A DNA stretch of 64,000 nucleotides from Acidovorax delafieldii (lineage in GTDB: Bacteria > Pseudomonadota > Gammaproteobacteria > Burkholderiales > Burkholderiaceae_C): assembly GCA_002377855.1 (NCBI GenBank), contig DFQQ01000018.1:153152-217151 (forward strand). Direction: 5' to 3'. How positions within the stretch are numbered: position 1 is the first letter of the stretch; each line of letters starts with the position of its first letter. The notes under the pieces are model-generated. The model was not told where the DNA came from, ran no database searches, and worked only from the letters and a program-made list of their open reading frames with translations. Positions 25,373 to 35,028 of the stretch are shown one piece after another. A program made the translations under genes and the position numbers.

Positions 25373-26140
25373 CTAATCGCTGAAGCGGCGTGAGGCGATT
25401 TCGAGCAGGCCGTCGAACAGGAGGTTGTCCACCAGCTCGAAAGGCCGGGTCATGCTGGGCGCCATCTTCCAGCCCGCGCCGCCGGTCATGATGCACGCAG
25501 GCTCCTGGCCGCAGTGCTGCAGCAGGTGCTGATACATGCGCTCCACCGCCCCCGCGATGGCGTAGGTGCCCCCGCTGGTGAGCGCATCACTGGTGTTGGT
25601 GGGAAACACCCGAACGTCCCCGGTGGGCACATGCAGCCCGGCTGTGCCGGTTTCCAGAGCACGCAGCATGATGCCGTGGCCCGGCAAGATCAGCCCGCCC
25701 AGAAACTTGCCCTCGGTGTCGATGCACTCCACCGTGACGGCGGTGCCAACCATGACCACCACCAGGGGCCGCGCAGGCCCTCGTGCCAGTACATGGTGGC
25801 GCGCCCCCACCATGGCGACCCAACGGTCCGAGCCGAGCCGCGAAGGATGGTCGTAGCCGTTGACCAGCCCTGCCTCCTGGGCAGACGAGACCACCCACTG
25901 TGGGTTCACGTCCCACAATTCCATTTGCTCCTGCACACGGCGCTTGGCCGCGTCACCAGCCACCACGCAGCCCAGCATGCGATCGGGCGCAGGCAGTTGT
26001 GCCCAGCTGCCCTCGGCCAGGCGGTCGATATGGTCCAGAAACTCGGCTCCATGCGCAATCAGCGCTGCGCCGGGGCGGTGAGCGTCGTACAACGCCCATT
26101 TGAGACGGGTATTGCCGACGTCGATGGCCAAGAATGTCAT
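25373..26140 (-). CDS. coaX: Type III pantothenate kinase
   Basis: 255 residues from the ATG at 26140. Motifs of the CoaX group are FLAIDVGNTRLKWAL (phosphate binding), GSDRWVAMVGAR and VGTAVTVECID, and a late TGGAGW. It phosphorylates pantothenate, the first step of coenzyme A synthesis, needs a monovalent cation and is not feedback inhibited by CoA. In many betaproteobacteria birA lies immediately upstream; here the upstream neighbour is the divergent kbp gene, so any birA is elsewhere. Confidence 0.94.
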   Translation of the reverse strand: MTFLAIDVGNTRLKWALYDAHRPGAALIAHGAEFLDHIDRLAEGSWAQLPAPDRMLGCVVAGDAAKRRVQEQMELWDVNPQWVVSSAQEAGLVNGYDHPSRLGSDRWVAMVGARHHVLARGPARPLVVVMVGTAVTVECIDTEGKFLGGLILPGHGIMLRALETGTAGLHVPTGDVRVFPTNTSDALTSGGTYAIAGAVERMYQHLLQHCGQEPACIMTGGAGWKMAPSMTRPFELVDNLLFDGLLEIASRRFSD

Positions 26141-26333
26141 GGCGCGGATTATCCCGAGTTTTGGAAATCGCCCGGCGGGCCGCGATACACAAAGTTGCGA
26201 GCCCTGGCGCAGGGTTGACGCAACGCAGCCTCGCATTTCGGCTAATGTCGACTTGCGCCATCGCCCTACAGCCGGCGCAACGCATCCGCTCTACATTGGC
26301 TGTCCCGGCATTTGCACCACAAGGAGGTCTCTC

Positions 26334-26834
26334 ATGGGTCTATTCAGTTTCATCAAGGAAGCAGGCGAAAAATTGTTCGGCGGCAAGGAGGTGGAGGCCG
26401 CAGTCACCCAGGCCGACACCCAGCCCGCTGCGCTGCAAGACTTGAACAGCAAGGCCGCCCGGGCCATTGAAGCCTACATTGCCTCGCAAAACCTGGGGGT
26501 CCAGGCAGTGCAGGTGACTTTTGACGGTGCCAGCGGCAAAGTGCAGGTCGGCGGCCAGGCCCCAACCCAGGAGGCCAAAGAGAAGGTGACGCTGTGCTGC
26601 GGCAACGTTGCCAGCGTGAAAGAAGTGGACAACCAGATGACCGTGGCCACTCCTGCCGCTGAAGCGCAGTACCACGACGTGGTGCGGGGCGACACCCTGT
26701 CAGCCATCGCCAAGAAGTTCTACGGCGACGCCAACAAGTACCCCGCGATCTTCGAGGCCAACAAGCCCATGCTGAGCCACCCCGACAAGATCTACCCTGG
26801 CCAGAAGCTGCGCATTCCGCCATTGGCCCAGTAA
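26334..26834 (+). CDS. kbp: BON/LysM protein, potassium-binding Kbp (YgaU)
   Basis: 166 residues from the ATG at 26334, with a near-perfect AAGGAGG seven bases upstream. The opening MGLFSFIKEAGEKLFG, the BON domain (about 45-100, KVQVGGQAPTQEAKEKV) and the LysM domain (about 112-163, VVRGDTLSAIAKKFYGDANK and IFEANKPMLSHPDKIYPGQK) match E. coli Kbp over the whole length. The family binds K+ in the cytoplasm and is induced by osmotic stress. A strong hairpin built around the dispersed repeat follows the stop. Confidence 0.94.
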   Translation: MGLFSFIKEAGEKLFGGKEVEAAVTQADTQPAALQDLNSKAARAIEAYIASQNLGVQAVQVTFDGASGKVQVGGQAPTQEAKEKVTLCCGNVASVKEVDNQMTVATPAAEAQYHDVVRGDTLSAIAKKFYGDANKYPAIFEANKPMLSHPDKIYPGQKLRIPPLAQ

Positions 26835-26844
26835 CGCACTGTCA

Positions 26845-26898
26845 TTGATAAAAGAGGCACTTGGCGCTTACTGAACAAGCGCGAAGTGCTCTTTTTTA
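26845..26898 (+). terminator. Repeat-derived terminator after kbp
   Basis: AAGAGGCACTTGGCGCTT pairs with AAGCGCGAAGTGCTCTT (one bulge) around ACTGAAC, followed by TTTTTTA. The core GCGCTT-N7-AAGCGC is that of the dispersed palindromic repeat, so this copy appears to serve as an intrinsic terminator. Confidence 0.82.
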
Positions 26899-26971
26899 TG
26901 TAGCAACCACGCGGTCTACGGTAGCCGCAGGGCGGTTTTTGAAACCGCCGGGGCGATGACTCCGGCCCCTG

Positions 26972-27391
26972 TCACCCCTGCCGCCAGGGCAACCCATGAA
27001 AGCGCCAGCCGCCCTTTCGGCCCCGCTGGCCGCTCTCGTCCGCGTCGCCCTCAAAGCCTTCCAGGATGTTGTAGGCCGCAAGGCCCAGCTCGGTGGCGCG
27101 TCTGGCTGCGGCGATGGAGCGCACACCACTGCGGCACAGCAACACCACGCGCTGCCCCGCGGGCACGGCAGCTTGCAGTTGCGCATCAAAATCGGGGTTC
27201 ATCGCCATGCCGGGCCACTGCTTCCAGGGCACGGAAACCCCCGCAGGCACGCGCCCCACCCACTCCAGCTCAGCACTGGTGCGCACGTCGACCAGCACGG
27301 CCTCGCCCTGTTGAACCCATTGCCAGGCCTGCTGCGGGGTCACGTCGCCGGCATAGCCTTCGGCGGGGGAGATGGGGGGCTGCGTGCTCAT
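26972..27391 (-). CDS. Rhodanese-like single-domain protein
   Basis: 139 residues. The rhodanese fold is seen in VLVDVRTSAELEWVGRVPAG and VVLLCRSGVRSIAAA, where the Cys of the CRSGVRS loop is the sulfur-accepting residue. The C-terminus (GQRGRKGGWRFHGLPWRQG) is basic and typical of short rhodaneses of this group. It probably handles persulfide sulfur in the cytosol (no signal peptide). It follows the YgjP-type gene by 134 bases on the same strand; substrate not predictable. Confidence 0.9.
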   Translation of the reverse strand: MSTQPPISPAEGYAGDVTPQQAWQWVQQGEAVLVDVRTSAELEWVGRVPAGVSVPWKQWPGMAMNPDFDAQLQAAVPAGQRVVLLCRSGVRSIAAARRATELGLAAYNILEGFEGDADESGQRGRKGGWRFHGLPWRQG

Positions 27392-27525
27392 CGTTCGGTC
27401 CTTTCAAATCACTGGTCACACATCGCGATTGTGGCGCTTGTACCTGCACCTGCCCTGTCTTTGCACTTCTTGGGCTGACGACGCACTGCTGGTTCGCATT
27501 TCCCGGCGAGCCGAGCGAGAGCCCA

Positions 27526-28551
27526 TCACCACAGCGGCGCGGGTTCTTCGCGAAGGTGGTTGCGCAGCGCGGCATAGTCGGGCACCACGGTGGCCACCGT
27601 GCTCCAGAAGCGCGGGCTGTGGTCCATCACGCGCAGGTGGGCCAATTCATGCGCCACCACATAGTCGATGACGGCAGGAGGGTAATGCAGCAGGCGCCAG
27701 TTCAGGCGGATGGAACCGTCAGCCTTCGCGCTGCCCCAACGGGTTTCGGCGCTGGACAGGCGCAAGCTCGTCCACTGCACGCCCAGCAGGGGCGCAAAAT
27801 GGTCCAGCCGCTCGATGAAATGGCGGCGGGCGTCACGCATGAGCCAGGCCAGCACGGCGTCGCGGATCTGCGCCGCGCCGGCGTCGGCCGGCAGGCCGAT
27901 GTACAGCCGCGAGGCGAGGCCTGGGGCGCTTTCTTGGGGCGATGCGCTGGTGTGCGCCGCGGCCATGTGCAGTGCCCCACCCTTGCCACTGAGGGTTTGC
28001 GTGGAATCCAGCACCACCTGCAAAGGCTGGCCCAGGTAGGGCACACGCACCCCATCCGCCCAGACAATGCGCCCACCCTCCAGCCGCTGCTGGCGCTCGC
28101 GCGCCTGCACCAGCTTCGTCATCACCCAGGCACTGCGTTCACGCAGCACGGTGTCCACCGCCGACAGCGCCACCCAACTGGGCGCACGCACAGCCAGCCC
28201 GTCGGCGCCCACGGTGAAACCAATGGTGCGCCTGCGCGAGCGGTGCAGCGAGTAAGCCACCAGCGCGTCGCCCAACAGCACTTCGCGGTTGGCCTGGGGG
28301 TGACGAAACTCTGCCGGCGCCAGCAATGGCGCAAGCGGAGCCGCCAGCAGCGGCTGAATCGCTACTTTTTTAGGAGCTGCAGGCGCTTTATCCGTGTGCC
28401 CTTTCGGCAATTTGGACCTGGATTTTGGAGGTATCGGCGCACCTGGCTTGCCACTGCCCGCTGCGCCCCCGGGGGTGGGCGCGGGCGCCGCGCCACGCTG
28501 CACGCCCTGCGGGTCGAACAGATCCAGGGCCAGTTGCACGAAGCGGTTCAT
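27526..28551 (-). CDS. YgjP-type (DUF45, M48-like) metallopeptidase
   Basis: 341 residues from the ATG at 28551 (MNRFVQLALDLFDPQG); an upstream ATG at 28644 would add 31 poorly conserved residues. After a low-complexity Pro/Lys/Ala linker (about 25-75), the DUF45 domain runs to the end. VVAHELAHLRVMDHSPRFW carries the HExxH-type zinc site and third ligand. YLGQPLQVVLDS and RFHFIERL-like elements support the call. The family includes putative zinc peptidases linked to UTP or nucleotide metabolism. The linker contains a copy of the dispersed repeat. Confidence 0.88.
   Translation of the reverse strand: MNRFVQLALDLFDPQGVQRGAAPAPTPGGAAGSGKPGAPIPPKSRSKLPKGHTDKAPAAPKKVAIQPLLAAPLAPLLAPAEFRHPQANREVLLGDALVAYSLHRSRRRTIGFTVGADGLAVRAPSWVALSAVDTVLRERSAWVMTKLVQARERQQRLEGGRIVWADGVRVPYLGQPLQVVLDSTQTLSGKGGALHMAAAHTSASPQESAPGLASRLYIGLPADAGAAQIRDAVLAWLMRDARRHFIERLDHFAPLLGVQWTSLRLSSAETRWGSAKADGSIRLNWRLLHYPPAVIDYVVAHELAHLRVMDHSPRFWSTVATVVPDYAALRNHLREEPAPLW
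28356..28422 (+). repeat. Dispersed palindromic repeat inside the YgjP-type gene, copy 7
   Basis: AATCGCTACTTTTTTAGGAGCT, then CAGGCGCTTTATCCGTGTGCC and CGGCAATTTGG, follow the family layout. It encodes the disordered linker peptide DKAPAAPKKVAIQ. Confidence 0.66.
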
Positions 28552-28721
28552 GGCCAGCAACCCGAAAGAACACACGGCCCCGCGCGCCCCAGCGGCCCGG
28601 CCGTTGCCGTGCGCGCGGTGCCAGCTTCCGATGCGCCACGGCACGCGCCATGGTTCGCTGTGCGGGGCGGATGGGCAGCTGAGGCGGGCATGGCGTGCGG
28701 GCGGCTCTGATGCATACCAGC

Positions 28722-29519
28722 TCAGTCAGCGCTGTCGCCCCGCGCTGGCGCGGACAGTGCGTTGGCGTTGGCGTTGGCGTTGGCGGGGTAGGCATCGGGG
28801 TCCAGCCGGCGCATTTCGGCTTCGATCCAGGCCTCCACCTCGCGCATCAACTCATCGGGCTGGCGCCCTGCGGAGGGGATGGCGGGGCCGATGGACACAT
28901 CCACCACGCCGGGGCGTTTGATGAAAGCCTTGCGCGGCCACACCTTGGCCGAGGTGACCGCAATCGGGATGACCGGCGCGCCGGTGTCGATTGCCAGCCG
29001 TGTGCCGCCGTTTTTGTACTGGCCCTTGTGCCCCCGCTCCACCCGCGTCCCTTCGGGAAACATGATGATCCAGATGCCCTTGGCCAGCAGCGTTTTGCCC
29101 TGTTGAACCACCTTGTTGAACGACTGGGCGCGCAGGCTCCGGTCGATGTGGATCATGTCCAGCCGGCCAATCGACCAGCCAAAGAACGGCACGTACAGCA
29201 GCTCTTTCTTGAAGACGTAGGCCAGCGGGTGCGGCATGATCGCGGGCATCAGAAAGGTCTCGTACGTGGACTGGTGCTTGCACAGCAACACCGCGCCGCT
29301 TTTCTCGCCCTGGGGCAGGTGCTCCATGCCCGTGACACGGTAGTGGATGCCCAACAGCGGACGGGCGCTGTGGACACACAGTGCCAGCCAGGCACGCGCG
29401 ATGCGGTACAGCGGCGCGCCGCGCGCACCAAACAACGAGCCCAGCACAATGGCCAGCGTGTAGGGCACCACCGTGATGGCCATCCACAGCATGTGGATGA
29501 TGGATCGGATCAACGCCAT
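28722..29519 (-). CDS. plsC: 1-acyl-sn-glycerol-3-phosphate acyltransferase
   Basis: 265 residues from the ATG at 29519. An N-terminal membrane helix (about 8-33) is followed by the acyltransferase motifs CKHQSTYET (HX4E catalytic), RAQSFNKVV and MFPEGTRVERG (acceptor binding), and VIPIAVTSAKVW. It makes phosphatidic acid. The C-terminus has an odd NANANANA run encoded by four exact copies of a 6-base unit (28761-28784). The gene follows gmhB, which in turn follows glyS, an order common in betaproteobacteria. Confidence 0.93.
   Translation of the reverse strand: MALIRSIIHMLWMAITVVPYTLAIVLGSLFGARGAPLYRIARAWLALCVHSARPLLGIHYRVTGMEHLPQGEKSGAVLLCKHQSTYETFLMPAIMPHPLAYVFKKELLYVPFFGWSIGRLDMIHIDRSLRAQSFNKVVQQGKTLLAKGIWIIMFPEGTRVERGHKGQYKNGGTRLAIDTGAPVIPIAVTSAKVWPRKAFIKRPGVVDVSIGPAIPSAGRQPDELMREVEAWIEAEMRRLDPDAYPANANANANALSAPARGDSAD
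28761..28784 (+). repeat. 6-bp tandem repeat in plsC
   Basis: GTTGGC is repeated four times exactly, encoding alternating Ala-Asn at the C-terminus of PlsC. Copy number may vary by slippage without changing frame. Confidence 0.85.
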
Positions 29520-29532
29520 AGTTTTCAGTCTT

Positions 29533-29592
29533 TCATGCCTCTGGCGCCCGCCATACAAGCACCGCCAGCTATTATTTTTATAGTATCAAGCC
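29533..29592 (-). repeat. Dispersed palindromic repeat between gmhB and plsC, copy 8
   Basis: Read on the minus strand: ACTATAAAAATAATAGCT, GGCGGTGCTTGTAT, GGCGGGCGCCAGAGGC. It overlaps the last codons of gmhB and reaches almost to plsC. Confidence 0.68.
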
Positions 29593-30176
29593 ACCGCGGA
29601 CGGCGCCGGCAAGGGCGACGACTGCAACGATGCGGGCAGCAATTGCTCTGCCCATTGCGCCAGGCTGGCGTGCACCTGGGCACCTGCAGGCCAACCTCCG
29701 GGCAAGGGCTGCCCCGGTACCAACTCGGCGGCTTGGCCCGTGCACACCACATGCAGTTTGGCCCCCACGGCAGCGCCCGCCTGCAGATGGGCCTGGCAGT
29801 TGCCTACCACCAGCACATCGTGCGGTTCCACTCCGTAGCGCTCGCAAATCTGCTCCAGCAGCCCTGGTGCCGGCTTGCGGCAGCCGCATTCTTCTTCGGC
29901 CGTGTGGGGGCAATAGAAGACTGCGTCAATGCGTCCACCTACGGCCGCCATTTGCCGATGCATCTTGGCGTGGATGGCATTGAGGGCCACCACATCGAAC
30001 AGCCCCCGGCCCAGCCCCGGCTGGTTGGTGGCCACCACCACGTGCCAGCCGGCGTGGTTGAGGCGGGCGATGGCCTCCAGTGCCCCAGGCACTGCCACCC
30101 AGTCATCTGCCGAAGTGATGTAGTCATCACCCGGCATATTGAGCAGGCCGTCACGGTCGAGGATGGCGATTTTCAT
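29586..30176 (-). CDS. gmhB: Heptose-1,7-bisphosphate 7-phosphatase (GmhB-like) with altered metal site
   Basis: 196 residues from the ATG at 30176. HAD motif I is intact (AILDRDGLLN, D7 and D9). The zinc loop CPHTAEEECGCRKP keeps Cys, His, Cys, Cys, and ATNQPGLGRG is typical of GmhB. The family removes the 7-phosphate of heptose bisphosphate on the way to LPS core heptose. HAD motif IV normally reads VGD with a second Asp four residues on. Here it is VVGNCQAHLQAG, so the Mg2+-binding Asp is Asn and the second acid is His. Activity may be reduced or lost, and another copy may exist elsewhere. Neighbours glyS and plsC are the usual ones. Confidence 0.85.
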   Translation of the reverse strand: MKIAILDRDGLLNMPGDDYITSADDWVAVPGALEAIARLNHAGWHVVVATNQPGLGRGLFDVVALNAIHAKMHRQMAAVGGRIDAVFYCPHTAEEECGCRKPAPGLLEQICERYGVEPHDVLVVGNCQAHLQAGAAVGAKLHVVCTGQAAELVPGQPLPGGWPAGAQVHASLAQWAEQLLPASLQSSPLPAPSAVA

Positions 30177-30246
30177 GGGTTGCTTGCGTTGAGAGGTCAC
30201 CGGCACCAGCCTACCAGAGCAGACAAGCGCACATTCGCCCCCAGCC

Positions 30247-32391
30247 TTACACCGCCAGACGCGAGAGATCGGCCACGCGGTTCATGGCCTCGTGCAGCGT
30301 CTTGAGCAGGCCCTGGCGGTTCAGGCGCAGGTCCAGTTGTTCGGCGTTCACCATCACATCGTCAAAGAACGCATCCACCGGCGCGCGCAGCACAGCCAGG
30401 GTCTGCAGGCTGGCGGTGTAGTCGCCCGCGTCAAACTGCGCATTGGCCTCGGGCACAAAGCGCTGCAGGGCCGCGAACAAATCCTGCTCGGCCTGCTCTT
30501 GCAGCAGCGCAGGGTTGACGTGCGCATCCACGGGGCCTTCGACCTCGGCCTTTTTCAGGATGTTGCCCACGCGCTTGTTGGCGGCGGCCAGGGCCGGAGC
30601 TTCGGGCAGCGATGCGAAGGCGCGTACGGCGGCGAGCTGCTTCTCGATCAGCGCCAGGCGCTGCGGGCGCAGGGCCAGCACGGCGTCGACTTCCTGGGCG
30701 CTGTAGCCTTGCTCGCGCAGGCTGCCGGCCAGGCGGTCGTAGATGAAATCGGCCAGCGCGGCCGATGCGTCGGTGATCTTGTCGCCAAAGGCAGGCACGG
30801 CACCGGCCAGCAGCGCGCTCAAGTCCAGGGGCAGGTCTTTTTCAACCAGCATGCGGATCACGCCCAGCGCATGGCGACGCAGCGCAAACGGGTCGCGGTC
30901 GCCGGTGGGCAGGTTGCCGATGCCGAACATGCCCACCAGCGTTTCGAGCTTGTCGGCCAGCGCGACCACCACACCCGCCGTGTTGCGCGGCAGCGCGTCG
31001 CCCGCAAAGCGGGGCTTGTAGTGGTCTTCAATGGCGTGGGCCACGGTCTCGCCCAGGCCGTCGTTCAGGGCGTAGTAGCCGCCCATGATGCCCTGCAGCT
31101 CGGGGAACTCGCCCACCATGTCGGTCACGAGGTCGGTCTTGGCCAGCTGCGCGGCCTTATCCGCGTCTGCCACCAGTTGCGCATCGCCCAACTGCGTTGC
31201 AATGGCCTTCGCAATGGCGCGCACGCGCTCCACGCGCTCGCCCTGCGTGCCCAGCTTGTTGTGATACACGACCTTGGAGAGGCCTTCAACGCGCGAGGCC
31301 AGGGTCTTCTTGCGGTCCTGGTCATAAAAGAATTTCGCATCAGCCAAACGGGGGCGCACCACGCGCTCGTTGCCGCCGGTCACAAAGCTGGTGTCTTCGG
31401 GGCTGATGTTGCTCACCACCAAAAACTTGTTGGTCAGCTTGCCTGCGGCGTCCAGCAGCGGGAAGTACTTCTGGTTGGCCTTCATCGTGAGGATCAGACA
31501 CTCCTGCGGCACGCCCAGGAATTGCTCTTCAAACTGGCAGATGACGACGTTGGGGCGCTCTACCAGCGCGGTCACTTCGTCGAGCAGGGCTTCGTCTTCG
31601 ATGGGGCGAGCGCCGTTGCCCACCTTGGCGGCAGCAGCGGCGAGCTGGCGGGCGATCTCGGCCTTGCGCTCGGCAAACGATGCGATCACGGCGCCGTCTT
31701 TTTGCAGCGTGGCGGCGTAGCTGTCTGCGTCGGGCAGCACCACGGGTGACACGGCCGCTTCAAAGCGGTGGCCTTGGGTGCTGTTGCCAGCCGTGAGGCC
31801 CAGCGCCTTGACGGGCACCACGGCGGCGCCATGCAGCGCCACTAGGCCGTGCGCGGGGCGCACGAAGTTCACACTGCTCCAGCCGGGCAGCTCGCAGTCG
31901 GTTTCGAGCTGGTAGCTCATCACCTTGGGAATGGGCAGCTTGGCGATGGCTTCGTCCAGGGCCTTTTGCAGGCCTGCCTGCAGGGTCGCGCCGGGCACCA
32001 CACTGTCGTAGAACAGGGCTTCGGCCTTGCCGTCTTGAGCACGCTTCAAGGCGGCCACGGCGGCTGCGGGATTGGACACATCGGCGCCCAGCGCCTGCAG
32101 CTTTTTCAGCAGCGCGGGCGTGGCATTACCACTAGCGTCAAGCCCCACGGTCACGGGCATCAGCTTTTGCTGCACGGCCTTGTCGGCAGCCCTGTCGGCC
32201 ACGGCGGTCACATGCGCGGCCAGACGGCGGGGCGAGGCAAAGGGCGTGACCACCGAAGCGGCAGACGCGAGGCCTTGGGCCTTGAGCTGGTCTGCCAGCA
32301 CGGTGGCGAAGGCATCGCCGAGCTTCTGGAGGGCCTTAGGGGGCAGCTCTTCGACAAACAGTTCTACGAGAAGGTTTTGGGTCGTCGTCAT
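30247..32391 (-). CDS. glyS: Glycine-tRNA ligase beta subunit
   Basis: 714 residues from the ATG at 32391 (MTTTQNLLVELFVEELPPKA), 22 bases after the glyQ stop. Conserved blocks are LVELFVEELPPKAL, HRFEAAVSP, MKANQKYFPL and the C-terminal anticodon-binding region DAFFDDVMVNAEQLDLRLNR. With the alpha subunit it forms the heterotetrameric glycyl-tRNA synthetase found in most bacteria. The length is normal for the family. Confidence 0.97.
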   Translation of the reverse strand: MTTTQNLLVELFVEELPPKALQKLGDAFATVLADQLKAQGLASAASVVTPFASPRRLAAHVTAVADRAADKAVQQKLMPVTVGLDASGNATPALLKKLQALGADVSNPAAAVAALKRAQDGKAEALFYDSVVPGATLQAGLQKALDEAIAKLPIPKVMSYQLETDCELPGWSSVNFVRPAHGLVALHGAAVVPVKALGLTAGNSTQGHRFEAAVSPVVLPDADSYAATLQKDGAVIASFAERKAEIARQLAAAAAKVGNGARPIEDEALLDEVTALVERPNVVICQFEEQFLGVPQECLILTMKANQKYFPLLDAAGKLTNKFLVVSNISPEDTSFVTGGNERVVRPRLADAKFFYDQDRKKTLASRVEGLSKVVYHNKLGTQGERVERVRAIAKAIATQLGDAQLVADADKAAQLAKTDLVTDMVGEFPELQGIMGGYYALNDGLGETVAHAIEDHYKPRFAGDALPRNTAGVVVALADKLETLVGMFGIGNLPTGDRDPFALRRHALGVIRMLVEKDLPLDLSALLAGAVPAFGDKITDASAALADFIYDRLAGSLREQGYSAQEVDAVLALRPQRLALIEKQLAAVRAFASLPEAPALAAANKRVGNILKKAEVEGPVDAHVNPALLQEQAEQDLFAALQRFVPEANAQFDAGDYTASLQTLAVLRAPVDAFFDDVMVNAEQLDLRLNRQGLLKTLHEAMNRVADLSRLAV

Positions 32392-32413
32392 GTTCTTGTT
32401 CTCTTTCGTCCGC

Positions 32414-33334
<921 letters not shown>

Positions 33335-33790
33335 GGCGTCTGCGGCACTGGCAACCCAGGGCCGGGCAATTAGGGGGAACAAACAGAAAAAGGCAGTGCG
33401 TGAACCAGGACCGGTGCCTGCAAACACAAGCCCTGCAAGGACTGGCACTGCGCGCGCAAACCGGTGATTTTACGGCGCTGCCGCTGGCTCCTTTCAAATC
33501 AGTGCCATCCAACCGCCCCATGAAAAAAGGCCGGAGCCCTTTTGGAGCCCCAGCCTTCCCAACCAGTCACACCAGCTATATGCCGGTGCGTACCGATGAC
33601 CACCTTTGCGGGCAGCCCGTCGGCGCACCTGTTGTGCGCCAAGTCTCGTTCCAGTATTCGCTGCCCGGTGCACCACCTGTGGCGCTTCCAGAGGGCATGC
33701 CTTCAAGCCAGCGCACCCGTGGATCTGGCTTTGCCAGTCCACCGGGTGCGTCCCCCTCAGGGGGAAGGCGCGAAGCGACTCAGGGGGAGC
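33335..33790. other. 456-bp gap between glyQ and asparaginase genes
   Basis: No credible gene on either strand. It must contain the glyQ promoter (transcribed leftward), but I cannot fix the boxes. A GC-rich palindromic element lies at its right end (33751-33789). Nothing else stands out. Confidence 0.45.
33751..33789. repeat. GC-rich REP-like palindrome after the asparaginase gene
   Basis: TCCCCCTCAGGGGGA is followed by AGGCGCGAAGCGACT and CAGGGGGAG. It sits one base past the stop of the asparaginase gene (minus strand) and could act as a terminator or mRNA-stabilising hairpin. I recall similar sequences in other Comamonadaceae, but this is one copy in the window. Confidence 0.45.
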
Positions 33791-34870
33791 TCAATACTCC
33801 CAGAAAATCCGCTGCAGTTCTTTGCTGTCACTGGTCTTGGTCAGCGCCACCATGGCCAGGATGCGGGCTTTTTGCGGGCGCAGGTCGTGGGCCACCACCC
33901 AGTCGTACTTGTCGTCAGGCTGCTCGGCATTGCGCAGCACAAAACCGTCGGGCACGCGGGCCGATCGAACGATCTGCACGCCCGCAGCACGCAGGGCCTT
34001 GAGCGAATCCACCGCCTGTGCGGCCACCGAGCCGTTGCCCGTACCGGCGTGGATCAGCGCCTTCACGCCAGCCTTGCCGTAGGCTTCAATGCCCGTGGTG
34101 TTCATGTTGCTGTAGCCATAGACGATGTCCACGGCCGGCAGGGCCTGGATGTCGTCGATGTTGAACTCGGACTGCGTGGTGTGGCGCTTGACGGGGGCGC
34201 GGAACCAGTAGTTCTTGCCTTCCACCACCATGCCCAGCGGGCCCCACTGGCTCTTGAAGGCCTCGGTCTTGATGTTGATGGTCTTGCTCACATCGCGGCC
34301 ACTCTGGATTTCGTCGTTCATGGTGACGAGCACGCCCTTGCCTGCGGCGTCCTTGCTGGCGGCCACGGTCACGGCGTCGTACAGGTTCAGTGCGCCGTCG
34401 GCCGACAGTGCCGTGCCAGGGCGCATGGACCCCACCACAACGATAGGCTTGCTGGTGCGCACCACCAAGTTCAGAAAATAGGCGGTTTCTTCAAGGGTAT
34501 CGGTACCGTGGGTGATGACGATGCCGTCCACATCGGCCTGCTTGGCCAGGGCCGAGACGCGCTGGCCGAGCTTGAGCAGGTGGTCGTTGGTGAAGCTTTC
34601 CGATGCGATCTGGAAGACCTGTTCGCCCGAGACCTTGGCCACGCTGGCCAGCTCTGGCAAACCTGCCAGCAGTTTGTCCACAGGCACCTTGGCGGCAGCA
34701 TAGGTGGCGCTGTTGGCCGCCGATGCACCCGCACCCGCAATGGTGCCGCCAGTGGCCAGCACCACGACGTGGGGCTTGGGCGCTTGCGCCATGGCCGCCG
34801 CCGACAAGGCCGACAGGGCCACGGCCGCAAACCAGCGCCGGGTGATGGAATAAGAAGAAGAAATTTGCAT
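33791..34870 (-). CDS. ansB: Type II (periplasmic) L-asparaginase
   Basis: 359 residues from the ATG at 34870, with GGAGACT just upstream. A signal peptide is clear (RRWFAAVALSALSAAAMAQA, cleavage after AMAQA). The first catalytic Thr is in VVLATGGTIAGAG and the second in VITHGTDTLEETAYFL. A Lys follows in GVKALIHAGTGNGS. It hydrolyses asparagine, and often glutamine, to the acid and ammonia in the periplasm. The divergent LysR gene begins 158 bases away and may regulate it. Confidence 0.95.
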   Translation of the reverse strand: MQISSSYSITRRWFAAVALSALSAAAMAQAPKPHVVVLATGGTIAGAGASAANSATYAAAKVPVDKLLAGLPELASVAKVSGEQVFQIASESFTNDHLLKLGQRVSALAKQADVDGIVITHGTDTLEETAYFLNLVVRTSKPIVVVGSMRPGTALSADGALNLYDAVTVAASKDAAGKGVLVTMNDEIQSGRDVSKTINIKTEAFKSQWGPLGMVVEGKNYWFRAPVKRHTTQSEFNIDDIQALPAVDIVYGYSNMNTTGIEAYGKAGVKALIHAGTGNGSVAAQAVDSLKALRAAGVQIVRSARVPDGFVLRNAEQPDDKYDWVVAHDLRPQKARILAMVALTKTSDSKELQRIFWEY

Positions 34871-35028
34871 GAAAGAGTCTCCGGATGAATGGCAGGGTGC
34901 GCTGTTTGCAGCATCACCCACCGCCTTCTGAGCGGTGCCGCATGCTATGGGGTGCAGGCGCACAGCGAGATGGAATAATTGCCCATGGCCTGTGAATCAA
35001 ACTCATAGCCCCCTCTGACCAAGGCCCG

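Noticed and set aside
26956..28710. A 584-codon open frame on the plus strand
   Set aside because: It is antisense to the rhodanese and YgjP-type genes, both of which have clear catalytic motifs.
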